Shown here: in pieces, positions 16,311 to 25,202 of the stretch | Position numbering within the stretch: the stretch's first letter is position 1 | Layout: every line of letters starts with the position of its first letter | Assembly (NCBI RefSeq): GCF_008932295.1 | Contig: NZ_WBWA01000031.1 | Span: 1-57,509 of the forward strand | Length of the DNA: 57,509 bases | Direction of reading: 5' to 3' | Source of the DNA: Brucella tritici | GTDB taxonomy: Bacteria; Pseudomonadota; Alphaproteobacteria; Rhizobiales; Rhizobiaceae | Translations under genes and position numbers: made by a program | The notes under the pieces: generated by a model | The model's database searches: none | Told to the model about the DNA's origin: nothing | Seen by the model: the letters and a program-made list of their open reading frames with translations, nothing else

Positions 16311-17309
16311 ATGACCGATCAAAGGCCTCTATTGAGAGTGCGCAACCTGCGTACTGAATTCAAGTCACATCGCGGAACTGTCCGCATCCTCGACAATGTG
16401 TCTTTTGATGTTGGACATGGCCGAATTGTCGGCTTGGTTGGAGAGTCCGGCTCTGGCAAAAGTATGACGGCATTGTCCCTGATGGGGCTGGTTCCGTCGC
16501 CTCCCGCGACTGTTACCGCTGACAGTATCATGCTGGATGGTGTCGAACTGACGACCCTCACCAAGGATCAACTGCGCGCGAAGCGCGGGCGTGATATGTC
16601 GATGGTATTTCAAGAACCGATGACATCGTTCAACCCGGTCAAAACCATGGCGCAGCAGGTAGGGGAACCCCTGCAGATTCACGGCAAGTTTTCTAAGCGG
16701 GACGTTCGCGATAAAGTTCGGCAAATGTTTGAGATGGTGGGTATTCCGGAAGCCAAAGCCCGCCTCGATGCCTACCCCCACGAATTGTCGGGCGGCTTAC
16801 GCCAGCGGGCAATGATTGCCATGGGATTGATCTGTGAACCCAAATTGCTGATTGCCGATGAGCCGACAACGGCGTTGGACGTCACGACGCAAGCACAGAT
16901 ACTGCGTCTCATCATGGAACTGCGTGACCGTGTCGGCACCGCAATCATCATGATCACCCATGATCTCGGTATCATCGCCGAAATGTGCGACGAAGTGAAT
17001 GTAATGTATGCCGGTCAGATCATCGAGCAGGCAAATGTATACGATGTTTTCGACCGTGCATCCCATCCTTATACCCGTGGCCTGCTGGCCTCGATACCGA
17101 AGGCCAACGAGAAGCCGGACGGTACGCGTCTGAAGAGCATTAGCGGTATGGTGCCTAATCTGGCCAAACTTCCTGGTGGTTGCCGTTTCAATCCCCGTTG
17201 CAATGATGCCATGTCCGTTTGCAGTGTTAAGGCGCCTGATCTGACCCTATTGGAAAATGGGCACAAGGCACGCTGCTGGTTGCATGACAAAGCAGGAGCC
17301 TCTCTATGA
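16311..17309 (+). CDS. Dpp/Opp-type ABC ATPase, DppD-like (importer 2)
   Basis: A 332-residue ATPase with Walker [10 protein letters not shown]-loop FQEPMTSFNP, signature LSGGLRQRA, Walker [13 protein letters not shown] and MITHD. Its C-terminal oligo_HPY region contains GGCRFNPRC and further cysteines (SVCSV, ARCWLH), the four-cysteine pattern thought to hold an iron-sulfur cluster in Dpp ATPases. This tail is missing from the importer 1 ATPases. It overlaps the next gene by four bases. Confidence 0.93.
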   Translation: MTDQRPLLRVRNLRTEFKSHRGTVRILDNVSFDVGHGRIVGLVGESGSGKSMTALSLMGLVPSPPATVTADSIMLDGVELTTLTKDQLRAKRGRDMSMVFQEPMTSFNPVKTMAQQVGEPLQIHGKFSKRDVRDKVRQMFEMVGIPEAKARLDAYPHELSGGLRQRAMIAMGLICEPKLLIADEPTTALDVTTQAQILRLIMELRDRVGTAIIMITHDLGIIAEMCDEVNVMYAGQIIEQANVYDVFDRASHPYTRGLLASIPKANEKPDGTRLKSISGMVPNLAKLPGGCRFNPRCNDAMSVCSVKAPDLTLLENGHKARCWLHDKAGASL

Positions 17310-18307
17310 ACAAGGTTCTCATTTCCACCGAAAAACTGAGCAAGCACTTCCGGCTCGGCAAGGGATTGTTCTCGTTTGACGAGAAAGTGGTTCGGGCAGT
17401 CGATGATGTATCGCTGGAAATCTATGAGCGTGAGACCTTCGCATTGGTCGGGGAGTCGGGTTGCGGCAAGTCTACTCTTGGGCGCATCATATTGCGGCTT
17501 CTGGAGCGCAGCAGTGGTTCGGTAAGCTTTAAAGGCCAGGATATATACGCGCTCGATGAAACACGAATGCGCGAACTGCGCAAACAAATCCAGATTGTGT
17601 TTCAGGATCCTTACGCATCGTTGAACCCGCGAATGCGGGTGAAGGATATTCTAGCCGAGCCATTGCGCGCGCACAATTACGGCACCAGTCAGCAAATTGA
17701 GACCCGCTGTAAAGAGCTTCTCAATATGGTCGGCCTACGCCCGCATCTGATCAATCACTATCCACATCAGTTCAGCGGGGGGCAGCGCCAACGCATCGGT
17801 ATCGCACGCGCGCTGGCGAACAATCCGGAATTTATTGTCTGCGATGAAGCCGTTTCTGCTCTGGATGTCTCCATTCAGGCTCAGGTTCTCAATCTCCTGC
17901 GAGACTTGCAAGAACAATTACAGCTTACATACCTCTTTATTACCCACGACCTGAGTGTCGTACGACAATTTGCTGACCGTGTCGGCGTCATGTTTCTTGG
18001 ACGTCTGGTGGAAGTGGGTACAACGGAAGAAATCTTCAACAATCCGCAGCACCCTTATACGCAATTCCTCATTTCCGCTGTGCCTCGTGCCGATCCGCAC
18101 CAGCGCAACAGGGCCCGTCCGCTTTTGAAGGGCGAGATACCCAGCCCCATGAACCTACCCAAGGGCTGTCGTTTCAATACACGATGCCCTTGCGCACAGG
18201 ACATTTGCCGGACTGAAGAACCAGTACTTTCCGGCGGCATCGGTCTTCATCATGCCGCCTGCCATTTTCCAGGCGTTAAGCTCGGCGAAGCGCAAGTGGA
18301 AGCTTGA
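17306..18307 (+). CDS. Dpp/Opp-type ABC ATPase, DppF-like (importer 2)
   Basis: A 333-residue ATPase with Walker A GESGCGKS, Q-loop FQDPYASLNP, signature FSGGQRQRI, Walker B FIVCDEAVSALD and FITHD, plus the cysteine-bearing tail GCRFNTRCPCAQDIC. It completes importer 2. A small hairpin (18299-18317) overlaps its stop codon, and the S12 hydrolase gene begins 105 bases later, so the transporter messenger may end or be processed here. Confidence 0.93.
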   Translation: MNKVLISTEKLSKHFRLGKGLFSFDEKVVRAVDDVSLEIYERETFALVGESGCGKSTLGRIILRLLERSSGSVSFKGQDIYALDETRMRELRKQIQIVFQDPYASLNPRMRVKDILAEPLRAHNYGTSQQIETRCKELLNMVGLRPHLINHYPHQFSGGQRQRIGIARALANNPEFIVCDEAVSALDVSIQAQVLNLLRDLQEQLQLTYLFITHDLSVVRQFADRVGVMFLGRLVEVGTTEEIFNNPQHPYTQFLISAVPRADPHQRNRARPLLKGEIPSPMNLPKGCRFNTRCPCAQDICRTEEPVLSGGIGLHHAACHFPGVKLGEAQVEA

Positions 18308-18317
18308 AGCAAGCTTC
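18299..18317 (+). terminator. Small hairpin across the end of the importer 2 ATPase gene
   Basis: GAAGCTTG-AAG-CAAGCTTC, a perfect 8-bp stem that includes the TGA stop of the ATPase gene. There is no T-run behind it, so it may be a processing or stabilising structure rather than a true terminator. Confidence 0.35.
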
Positions 18318-18412
18318 AAGACTGCCCAATATTTTGCACTTCGCCACAGCTTTACTGGCCCATGTGAAAAACACGATCGAGCTGCGATAGGCTTGGAACG
18401 GATTAGATACCT

Positions 18413-19873
18413 ATGACCTGCATATCCGATGAAACTCTTGTGGATCGCCTGCTAACGTTTTTGTGCGAACAAAGCGAGCCGCTTAGTATTCCTGGTATTG
18501 GACTGGCTATCGTCCGCCAGGGAAAGGTTCTCTATACAGGCGGCATCGGCGTTCTGGAGGCCGGCACTGACCGCAGGGTCACAGCGGATAGTCTGTTTGC
18601 TGTCGCATCCTGTTCAAAGGCTTTTACGACCACTTTATGCGCGATTCTGGCGGAGCAAGGAAAGTTGGACTGGGACCGGTCAATCCAGGAGATATGGCCG
18701 AAATTTGCATTTGGTCCTCGGGCTATTTCCGAACAGGTAACGCTACGGGACCTGTGTTCCAATCGTACCGGCATTGGCCAGGCAACCGCCGTAGAATACG
18801 GCTCTGTCCTGTCGTTTGACGAAGTGGTCAACGGTGCTGGGGACGTTCCAACGATTGCACCATTTCGCGATCGATATTCCTATTCAAATCTCCATTTCAC
18901 CGTCGCCGCTGAAGTATGCAACCGGGTGAATGATAGGACATTTGCCGAAGCGTCAGCGGCATATATTTTCGAGCCGCTCAAGATGACCACGGCGTCTGCT
19001 GATCGGCCCGATCTGGAAACCGATCCGCGTTTCGCCCGACCGCATGTGCGCAACGGCGATGCAATGCTACCTGTTGCGTTAGACAAGCTTTCTAACCTCA
19101 TTGGCGCAGGGTCCGTGTCACAAAGTCCCAATGATGCGGCGCAATGGTTGTTGTTCAATCTGAACGCCCATCCAAATGGTGCCGCGGTCTTACCAGTGGC
19201 CAAGCTGGCAGAACTAAAGCGAATTCATTCCCGAACCACACCGGAAAACACCTTCCTTGGCTATGGCCTTGGTTGGCGCATAGGCAACGGTAACGATTTG
19301 ACGATTGTGGATCACACGGGCGCTATCGGAGGTGTACTTTCCCTCACTCGCCTGGTGCCCGATACAGGGTTCGGAATTTTTATTTCTATCAATGCGAGTG
19401 GCACAGAGATTGAGGATTTCCGCAATGTAGTTGCCAATCTTGCCGTGGCGCTCGATCGCGGCGAGGCAGATGCTGTCACGGCTCTTTATGAACAAGCAGT
19501 TTGTTCATTAACCGAGAAGCAATCACAATATCGCAAGTCCATTTGGCGAAATAAGAAGCAGGCTCCTATTGATGCTCCCATTGCCGGTGTTTTCGACGGT
19601 GGAGCGATGGGTACTTTGCGGATCGAAGCCCGCGACGGTTGCCTGACGACTTCGCTCGAGCTTTTGCCGGACTATCAATATTGCCTCATGGAAGCCGATA
19701 ATGATGGTACATACCCTTTGCGTTCGCTGGAAGCACCTGAACGCTGGTGGGGTAAAGATGATAAGGTTGCTTTACTTGTGCTGTCTGAAGACGGCGATAC
19801 GATAACTTGGCAAAATATGTGGTTTGGTGAGTGTAGGTTTCACCGCAAGGGCATTTCCGCGGATCCGGTTTAA
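18413..19873 (+). CDS. S12-family serine hydrolase (beta-lactamase class C/D-peptidase fold)
   Basis: A 486-residue enzyme of the same superfamily as the gene at 3330 but clearly a different branch. Active-site motifs are S66-C-S-K69, Y157-S-N159 and H301-T-G303. A C-terminal ~140-residue extension follows the catalytic domain. No signal peptide is seen, so cytoplasmic action on imported peptides or esters is likely. It lies 105 bases downstream of importer 2 on the same strand. The family covers D-amino-acid peptidases, esterases and beta-lactamases; a D-peptidase role is inferred from the neighbourhood. Confidence 0.82.
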   Translation: MTCISDETLVDRLLTFLCEQSEPLSIPGIGLAIVRQGKVLYTGGIGVLEAGTDRRVTADSLFAVASCSKAFTTTLCAILAEQGKLDWDRSIQEIWPKFAFGPRAISEQVTLRDLCSNRTGIGQATAVEYGSVLSFDEVVNGAGDVPTIAPFRDRYSYSNLHFTVAAEVCNRVNDRTFAEASAAYIFEPLKMTTASADRPDLETDPRFARPHVRNGDAMLPVALDKLSNLIGAGSVSQSPNDAAQWLLFNLNAHPNGAAVLPVAKLAELKRIHSRTTPENTFLGYGLGWRIGNGNDLTIVDHTGAIGGVLSLTRLVPDTGFGIFISINASGTEIEDFRNVVANLAVALDRGEADAVTALYEQAVCSLTEKQSQYRKSIWRNKKQAPIDAPIAGVFDGGAMGTLRIEARDGCLTTSLELLPDYQYCLMEADNDGTYPLRSLEAPERWWGKDDKVALLVLSEDGDTITWQNMWFGECRFHRKGISADPV

Positions 19874-19982
19874 TCGGAACTACTCCAGCCGATTTCCATA
19901 ACACTCGATAATGTTTGCGGCCGGAGAACTGGTTCATTTCAGGCTGATTGACTGAACAATTCATCTGGCATTGAACTGCAGA

Positions 19983-21476
19983 TCACAGTTCGGGATGAAG
20001 GCGTATGCCCGGCCGTATTTTTTGATACGGTAGTTCAGATGGATCGGCCGTGTTAAATCCTGCGCTCTTTATCACAATAATTCGTTCGGCGATCGACTGG
20101 AAATCTGCCCTGAAGTGTACCGAGCTTTTAAGGCCTATGATTGCAACTCTTTTCGGATCAATGCCGAGATGAAAGAAAATGGCCTGTGTGCCTGCTTGTG
20201 ACCGCCTGCTGGCCACGATTACGGAAACGCTGGTACCCGATATTCGGAGCAGTGCCGTCAGACCAATGTCAATTGCACTGCCGGCATAGAATTCGCCGGT
20301 CCCATTGAATTTGCCGTCTCCGAGAGCAAGGACTTCGAATTCTGCTTTGAGTGGTGTAACGCCATCCGGCCCTGAACGACCGCCAATTTCCATCTCGAAC
20401 CGGGCACCGGCCCCTTCTCGGTGTGCGACCTCTGCCGCTTGAGGATCAAAAACAAAAGCGACGATTGCATCTTTCGCCTCTTGCTCCAAGAGCTGGCGGA
20501 TTAAACCTGTACTGTCCCCTGTACCACCGGCGCCAGGATTGTCTTGTGTATCGACGAGAATTATCGGCTTTGTTGTCGAACGCGCTAGTTCCAGCGCCAA
20601 ACTGACACCCTCATTCTCGTTGAATACGCGGTCTCTGGCATAGTCTATTTCGGCCTTCAGGATGCTATCCGCAAGCGATTGCATATGCCGGTCAAGATTG
20701 GGATGTGCTTCCATGCTGTATCCAATGATGGCAGGACCGCAATCGAAGGTATCGGAGGGAGGAAACCCAGGTGCAAAACTGAGATGCAAATCATGCTCGC
20801 GCTCGATTTGCTCCAATCGGCTATAGATCGAAGATGTCGGCTCAGCCAATGTACATTGAGATGGAATGGGAATGAGGTATGGCGTTTGAACCAGCGCTTT
20901 GGAAAAACGCGTACCGCTCCTGCACATGTTGAACAAAATCTGCGCTGTTCGCCGTCCTGTCTCCGTCATGTCAACGTGAGGATATGTTCGGTAGGCGGAC
21001 ATAAAATCACTATGGGCTACCATTCCCGGACTGATATTGGCATGAAGGTCGAGGCTGCAGGCGACAAGGACCTCAGGCCCTACGGCCTCGCGGATACGGC
21101 GCAAGAAATCACCTTCTCCATCTCCTATGCCTTCGACGACCATTGCTCCATGAAGATCCAATAATATCCCGTCGAACGGCCCTTTCGATGAAATCGCATC
21201 GAGAAAGAGGGTCACCACCCGTTCATATGCCAGCCGCTCAACAGTTCCACCCGGCTCGGCCTGACACCAGATGAGTGGTTGGAATTCAACGTTCTGTGAA
21301 ATTGCCTCGTCTATCATGCCTGCAATAGGCAGATTACGTCCCCTCATGACTTCGAGGATAGCGTCTCCCAATGTCAGAGGTGGCCACCCCCCGGGCGTGT
21401 TGAACTCGGCCCAACCTGTTGTATCAGGCGCGAAAGTATTGGTCTCGTGCTGAAAGCCACCTATTCCAATTTTCAT
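19983..21476 (-). CDS. M81-family metallopeptidase (MlrC-like)
   Basis: A 497-residue member of family M81 (microcystinase C, MlrC). The N-terminal signature GFQHETNTFAP, the segment SLDLHANISP and the glycine-rich DTQDNPGAGGTGDSTG, which separates the DUF1485 and MlrC C-terminal domains, are all present. MlrC hydrolyses the linear tetrapeptide in microcystin breakdown; most relatives are uncharacterised zinc hydrolases near Dpp/Opp transporters. It faces the S12 gene at 18413 (109 bases between the stops) and has no partner on its strand. A further dyad TATCAT-TTG-ATGATA lies upstream at 21700-21714. Substrate here is unknown. Confidence 0.85.
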   Translation of the reverse strand: MKIGIGGFQHETNTFAPDTTGWAEFNTPGGWPPLTLGDAILEVMRGRNLPIAGMIDEAISQNVEFQPLIWCQAEPGGTVERLAYERVVTLFLDAISSKGPFDGILLDLHGAMVVEGIGDGEGDFLRRIREAVGPEVLVACSLDLHANISPGMVAHSDFMSAYRTYPHVDMTETGRRTAQILFNMCRSGTRFSKALVQTPYLIPIPSQCTLAEPTSSIYSRLEQIEREHDLHLSFAPGFPPSDTFDCGPAIIGYSMEAHPNLDRHMQSLADSILKAEIDYARDRVFNENEGVSLALELARSTTKPIILVDTQDNPGAGGTGDSTGLIRQLLEQEAKDAIVAFVFDPQAAEVAHREGAGARFEMEIGGRSGPDGVTPLKAEFEVLALGDGKFNGTGEFYAGSAIDIGLTALLRISGTSVSVIVASRRSQAGTQAIFFHLGIDPKRVAIIGLKSSVHFRADFQSIAERIIVIKSAGFNTADPSELPYQKIRPGIRLHPEL

Positions 21477-21751
21477 ATCAGATACAGGTTCCTATGAAAT
21501 GCAGGTCATGAGACGTCTGGGTGCCCATCACGCTGGATTGGTCGCATTATGGCCCGGTAACATGTGAGAGCGGTTTCCAGTTCATCGATTACGCTGATGG
21601 AAAGGCCTCGTTTGGCTTCAAAACCAAACCCACGCACAGGAAAACGGATTGGATGACTTACTCGCGGAGACTATATCTTCAAGAACAAAACTTGAAAAAT
21701 ATCATTTGATGATAGTTTCATTCAAACGGGATATGTTTTCCTGTGACTTGT

Positions 21752-22702
21752 TCAATCGATCCGTGGGGCACACAGATTTCGCGCGGTAAGTGTATCAACG
21801 ATGGAATTCGTCGTGTTGACGATGGTCTCGATGAAACGCTCTCCAAGTTGGCTTCTACGTAGAGGGTCTGGCTGCCATATATTCAGGTAGTAAGGGATTG
21901 GCTGGGCGAGCGGCCGGAGAACGACTCCTGCGCTTTCGAAGGCCAGCGCACTTAATGGATTAATGATAGAGACCCCAATTCCGGCGGCAACCATTGTGCC
22001 GATCGAAGTTGCCGTCGTTGTCTCGACAACCAGATTACGCGCAATCCCTGCTGTGTCGAATTGTGCGTCGATTTGGCGGCGATAGGAATCTTCTTCGGAA
22101 TAATAGATGAGTTCGTGACGATCGAAGTGAGCCATCTCAAGTACATCGTGCTGCGCCAGAATATGATTGCACGGCATAATGCACAGCAAATCCCCTGCGT
22201 AGAGATTGATGATCGAATTCGTATTGCCTGCAACGTTACCTTCAACGACTCCCAGATCAAAAAACTTGCTGAGCAGATCACGCGTTAATGCGGTTTCTTC
22301 CAGCGAGTGGATCTTGAGAGAAGCATCGGGATAGATGCTGCGAAAGTTGCGAACGACCTGCGGCATCAGCGCGTGGGCGAATGCCGGCAGGCACGCCACT
22401 GTCACGCGTTGGAGCCGTTCGCCACGAATGGCGCGTGCTGTCCTGGCAATCTCTGCGAGGCTGACAAATGAGCGTTGCACAATGACATTGAGCGCTACCG
22501 CCTGCGGCGTCATCTCCAGACGGCGTTTTTCGCGTTGGAAAAGCGTAAAGCCAAGATCAGCTTCGAGCGACTTGAGCTCACGGCTGATAGTGGGTTGAGA
22601 CGAATTCAATTGTTTTGCTGTCTCAGTAACATTGAGGGTTTGCATCAACGACTGAAATATTTCCAACTGCCGGTGCGTCAGTTGCACGATACCCTCCACC
22701 AC
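21752..22702 (-). CDS. LysR-type regulator, divergent from the epimerase/decarboxylase genes
   Basis: A 316-residue LysR-family protein: LTHRQLEIFQSLMQTLNVTE, then QPTISRELKSLEADLGFTLF in the winged helix-turn-helix, and a full effector domain. It is divergent from the dapF-like gene with 179 bases between the starts, and a perfect interrupted dyad lies in the gap. LysR proteins commonly control such a divergent operon with a pathway intermediate as effector; E. coli LysR itself sits divergent from lysA and responds to diaminopimelate, a suggestive parallel. Target and effector here are inference. Confidence 0.88.
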   Translation of the reverse strand: MVEGIVQLTHRQLEIFQSLMQTLNVTETAKQLNSSQPTISRELKSLEADLGFTLFQREKRRLEMTPQAVALNVIVQRSFVSLAEIARTARAIRGERLQRVTVACLPAFAHALMPQVVRNFRSIYPDASLKIHSLEETALTRDLLSKFFDLGVVEGNVAGNTNSIINLYAGDLLCIMPCNHILAQHDVLEMAHFDRHELIYYSEEDSYRRQIDAQFDTAGIARNLVVETTTATSIGTMVAAGIGVSIINPLSALAFESAGVVLRPLAQPIPYYLNIWQPDPLRRSQLGERFIETIVNTTNSIVDTLTARNLCAPRID

Positions 22703-22716
22703 GATTCTAAGAACAT

Positions 22717-22740
22717 ATCATAAATGACTATTCTTATGAT
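22717..22740. promoter_or_regulatory. Operator candidate between lysR and dapF-like gene
   Basis: ATCATAA, ten bases, TTATGAT: a perfect 7-bp inverted repeat 15 bases upstream of the regulator start and 142 bases upstream of the dapF-like start. Interrupted dyads of this size in a divergent promoter are typical LysR binding sites. One arm (ATCATAA) recurs upstream of importer 2. Confidence 0.55.
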
Positions 22741-22881
22741 TAATAGGAATTTGACGACATGTTATGCTCTGCTAGCCTTACTAAAAATTGGGGGAGACTT
22801 AGCGACCGCGAAACAGCCCCACGGTGGTCGAGAAGACGACAGTTCGTTCTTCCCATGCATAGAAAGAGTGAAGCAAATACA

Positions 22882-23754
22882 ATGACGTCGTTCCGGCTCG
22901 CCAATCCACGGTCAGACGAAGGGAAGCAATACTTCATCAAATGTAACGGGCTCGGCAATGACTTCGTCGTCATTGATGGTCGCAGCACCCCCTTTCGGAA
23001 ATCCGCGGATTATATCAAGTGGGTCTGCAACCGCCACGTCGGTATCGGCGGCGATCAGTTACTGGTTTTCGAAGCACCTGCTTCGCCTGAAGCCTCCATT
23101 CGTCTTCGCATCTACAATATCGATGGACAAGAAGCGGAAACCTGCCTGAACGCTACCCGTTGCGCAGCCTGGTTGATCATGGAAGAGACAGGGCGAGACG
23201 AAGCCGTCATCGAGACACTCGGTGGGTCGATCCGGGCAAACCGGGCCGGCGATCACAAGGTTAGCCTGAATATTGGTAACGCCAAATGGGATTGGGCCGA
23301 AATTCCTCTGGCCGGCTCGATCGAATCTGCAGGCGATCAATTGGATAGTGGACCGCTGAATAGTCCAATCGCTGTCAATATAGGGAATCCTCACCTCGTT
23401 TATTTTGTTCAAGACTTGGATGGGCTCGATATCGTCGCACTCGCTGATCCTGTGCAGAAAAGTGGCTATCTCCCCGAACAGGCAAATATCGGCGTGGCTG
23501 AAGTTACCGGCCCGGATTCGATCAGACTCGTTGTCTATGAACGTCCAGGCATTCTCACCCAGGCCTGTGGCAGCGGCGCTTGTGCCGCCGTGCTGGCCGC
23601 AAGACGGGCCGGTCTCATGTCCAGCGACAGGGTTACAGTCGGGACGCCCGGTGGTCAGCTTGAGGTCGAAATTTTTGACGGCGAGACTTTCAAGCTGACA
23701 GGCCCGGTCGACATAACCTTCGACGGATACATCGCATCCAACGTCCACCGGTGA
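22882..23754 (+). CDS. dapF: Diaminopimelate-epimerase-like amino-acid racemase with altered CGNG loop
   Basis: A 290-residue protein with the DapF fold: KCNGLGNDFVVID at the start, YNIDG, GNPHLV, the YERPGI segment, and QACGSGACAA with the second catalytic cysteine (C229). The first cysteine (C88) is kept, but the normal C-G-N-G-x-R-C loop reads C-L-N-A-T-R-C, so both glycines that help hold the substrate carboxylate are changed. The substrate-binding Asn, Glu and Arg positions I can match are kept. DapF interconverts LL- and meso-diaminopimelate. It precedes a decarboxylase gene by 74 bases. It may act on diaminopimelate or a related amino acid. The start at 22882 has GAGTGAAG upstream; a longer frame from 22759 lacks DapF similarity. 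Confidence 0.82.
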   Translation: MTSFRLANPRSDEGKQYFIKCNGLGNDFVVIDGRSTPFRKSADYIKWVCNRHVGIGGDQLLVFEAPASPEASIRLRIYNIDGQEAETCLNATRCAAWLIMEETGRDEAVIETLGGSIRANRAGDHKVSLNIGNAKWDWAEIPLAGSIESAGDQLDSGPLNSPIAVNIGNPHLVYFVQDLDGLDIVALADPVQKSGYLPEQANIGVAEVTGPDSIRLVVYERPGILTQACGSGACAAVLAARRAGLMSSDRVTVGTPGGQLEVEIFDGETFKLTGPVDITFDGYIASNVHR

Positions 23755-23828
23755 AGGCGAACGATAAGTGCCGTCGAACTCGGTCACTCTCTCTGACCGT
23801 ATCTGATATTCCATCTGAAAGTGATAAA

Positions 23829-25091
23829 ATGAAGAGCGAATTCTCCCCAGACACGTTGTGCGAGCTGGCTGACAAATATGCGACACCGTTATGGGTCTAT
23901 AATGCCGATGTAATTCGACGGCAGATCGAACGTCTCGCTCCTTTCGATATTATCCGGTTTGCGCAGAAGGCATGTTGCAACGTCAATATTCTGTCGCTCA
24001 TGCGGGAGGCCGGCGTGCATGTCGATGCCGTGTCTCACGGGGAAATCAGACGAGCGCAACAGGCAGGGTTTTCAGCAGCGGCTACGGGCGCCGGCGCGGC
24101 GGGAATTGTTTTTACCGCCGATCTTTTTGACCGTGATACCCTCGATTATGTTGTGCAGGAGAAGATTGAGGTTAACGCAGGTTCTTTGGACATGCTCCGA
24201 CAATTGGGCGAAAGATCGTCTGGTCATCGCGTGTGGCTTCGTATCAATCCCGGCTTCGGGCATGGTCACAGCAAGAAGACCAATACCGGTGGAGAAAACA
24301 GCAAACACGGCATCTGGCATGAACAACTGACCCAGGCGATTGCCCTGATAAAGCAATATCGTCTCCATCTGGTCGGATTCCATCTGCATATCGGTTCGGG
24401 CGTCGACTATCGTCACCTTGAGCGCGTCTGCCAGGCCATGACTGATATCATTTCATCGGTGGACCACGATTTTGAGGCCATATCCGCCGGTGGTGGTCTT
24501 TCGGTGCCCTACAAGGAAGGGGACCAGAACATCGACGTGGCTCACTATTTCAGTCTCTGGGATCAGACCCGCCAGCATGCGGAGAAAAAGCTCGGCCATC
24601 CGGTGCGTCTTGAGATTGAGCCCGGTCGCTTTCTGGTCGCACAGTCGGCAGTTCTGGTGGCGGAAGTGCGCGCAACCAAACAGATGGGCGGCAATCATTT
24701 CACACTGGTCGACGCGGGATTCAATGATCTGATGCGTCCGGCTCTCTATGGCAGTTATCACCATATTTCCGTTTTGACGGCGGATGGTAAGCCCCAGGAG
24801 ACTGAAACATCGCGCCCGACTGTTATTGCAGGCCCCCTGTGTGAATCAGGCGACGTTTTTACACAACAACAAGACGGCACCGTGGAAATGAGAAAATTGC
24901 CGCCAGCTTTAGTCGGTGACTATCTGGTGTTTCACGACGCAGGTGCTTATGGAGCCTCCATGTCCTCCAATTATAACAGCCGAACACATGCTGCCGAGTA
25001 TCTATTGGATGGCCCTGCGTCCCGCTTGATCCGGACACGCCAGAAAATAACTGAGCTTTACCAGGGAGAATGCCTGAATTCGCCATCTTGA
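23829..25091 (+). CDS. lysA: Diaminopimelate decarboxylase, E. coli-type
   Basis: A 420-residue fold-III PLP enzyme, the length of E. coli LysA. It has the PLP lysine K47 in FAQKACC, then NPGFGHGHSKKTNTGG, HLHIGSGVDY, AISAGGGLSVPY, IEPGRFLVAQS, GPLCESGDVF and GAYGASMSSNYNSR. These strings match E. coli LysA as I remember it much better than the usual alphaproteobacterial LysA. The enzyme decarboxylates meso-diaminopimelate to lysine. Position after the dapF-like gene and behind a LysR gene points to diaminopimelate use for catabolism rather than housekeeping synthesis. The ATG at 23829 was chosen by family length. Likely acquired by transfer (inference). Confidence 0.9.
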   Translation: MKSEFSPDTLCELADKYATPLWVYNADVIRRQIERLAPFDIIRFAQKACCNVNILSLMREAGVHVDAVSHGEIRRAQQAGFSAAATGAGAAGIVFTADLFDRDTLDYVVQEKIEVNAGSLDMLRQLGERSSGHRVWLRINPGFGHGHSKKTNTGGENSKHGIWHEQLTQAIALIKQYRLHLVGFHLHIGSGVDYRHLERVCQAMTDIISSVDHDFEAISAGGGLSVPYKEGDQNIDVAHYFSLWDQTRQHAEKKLGHPVRLEIEPGRFLVAQSAVLVAEVRATKQMGGNHFTLVDAGFNDLMRPALYGSYHHISVLTADGKPQETETSRPTVIAGPLCESGDVFTQQQDGTVEMRKLPPALVGDYLVFHDAGAYGASMSSNYNSRTHAAEYLLDGPASRLIRTRQKITELYQGECLNSPS

Positions 25092-25202
25092 CCGCCGGGT
25101 TGACGTCATTCAACTTCAGATACAGCGAAGATTCATCGGCGGCCTGCTGGTACCAAGATGCTCTCTTCTCATCGACGCCTCAGTAGCGGAAAGCCTCGTC
25201 CA

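Noticed and set aside
21521..21709. 62-codon frame upstream of the M81 gene as a small protein
   Set aside because: It begins with GTG without a ribosome site and no motif is recognised.
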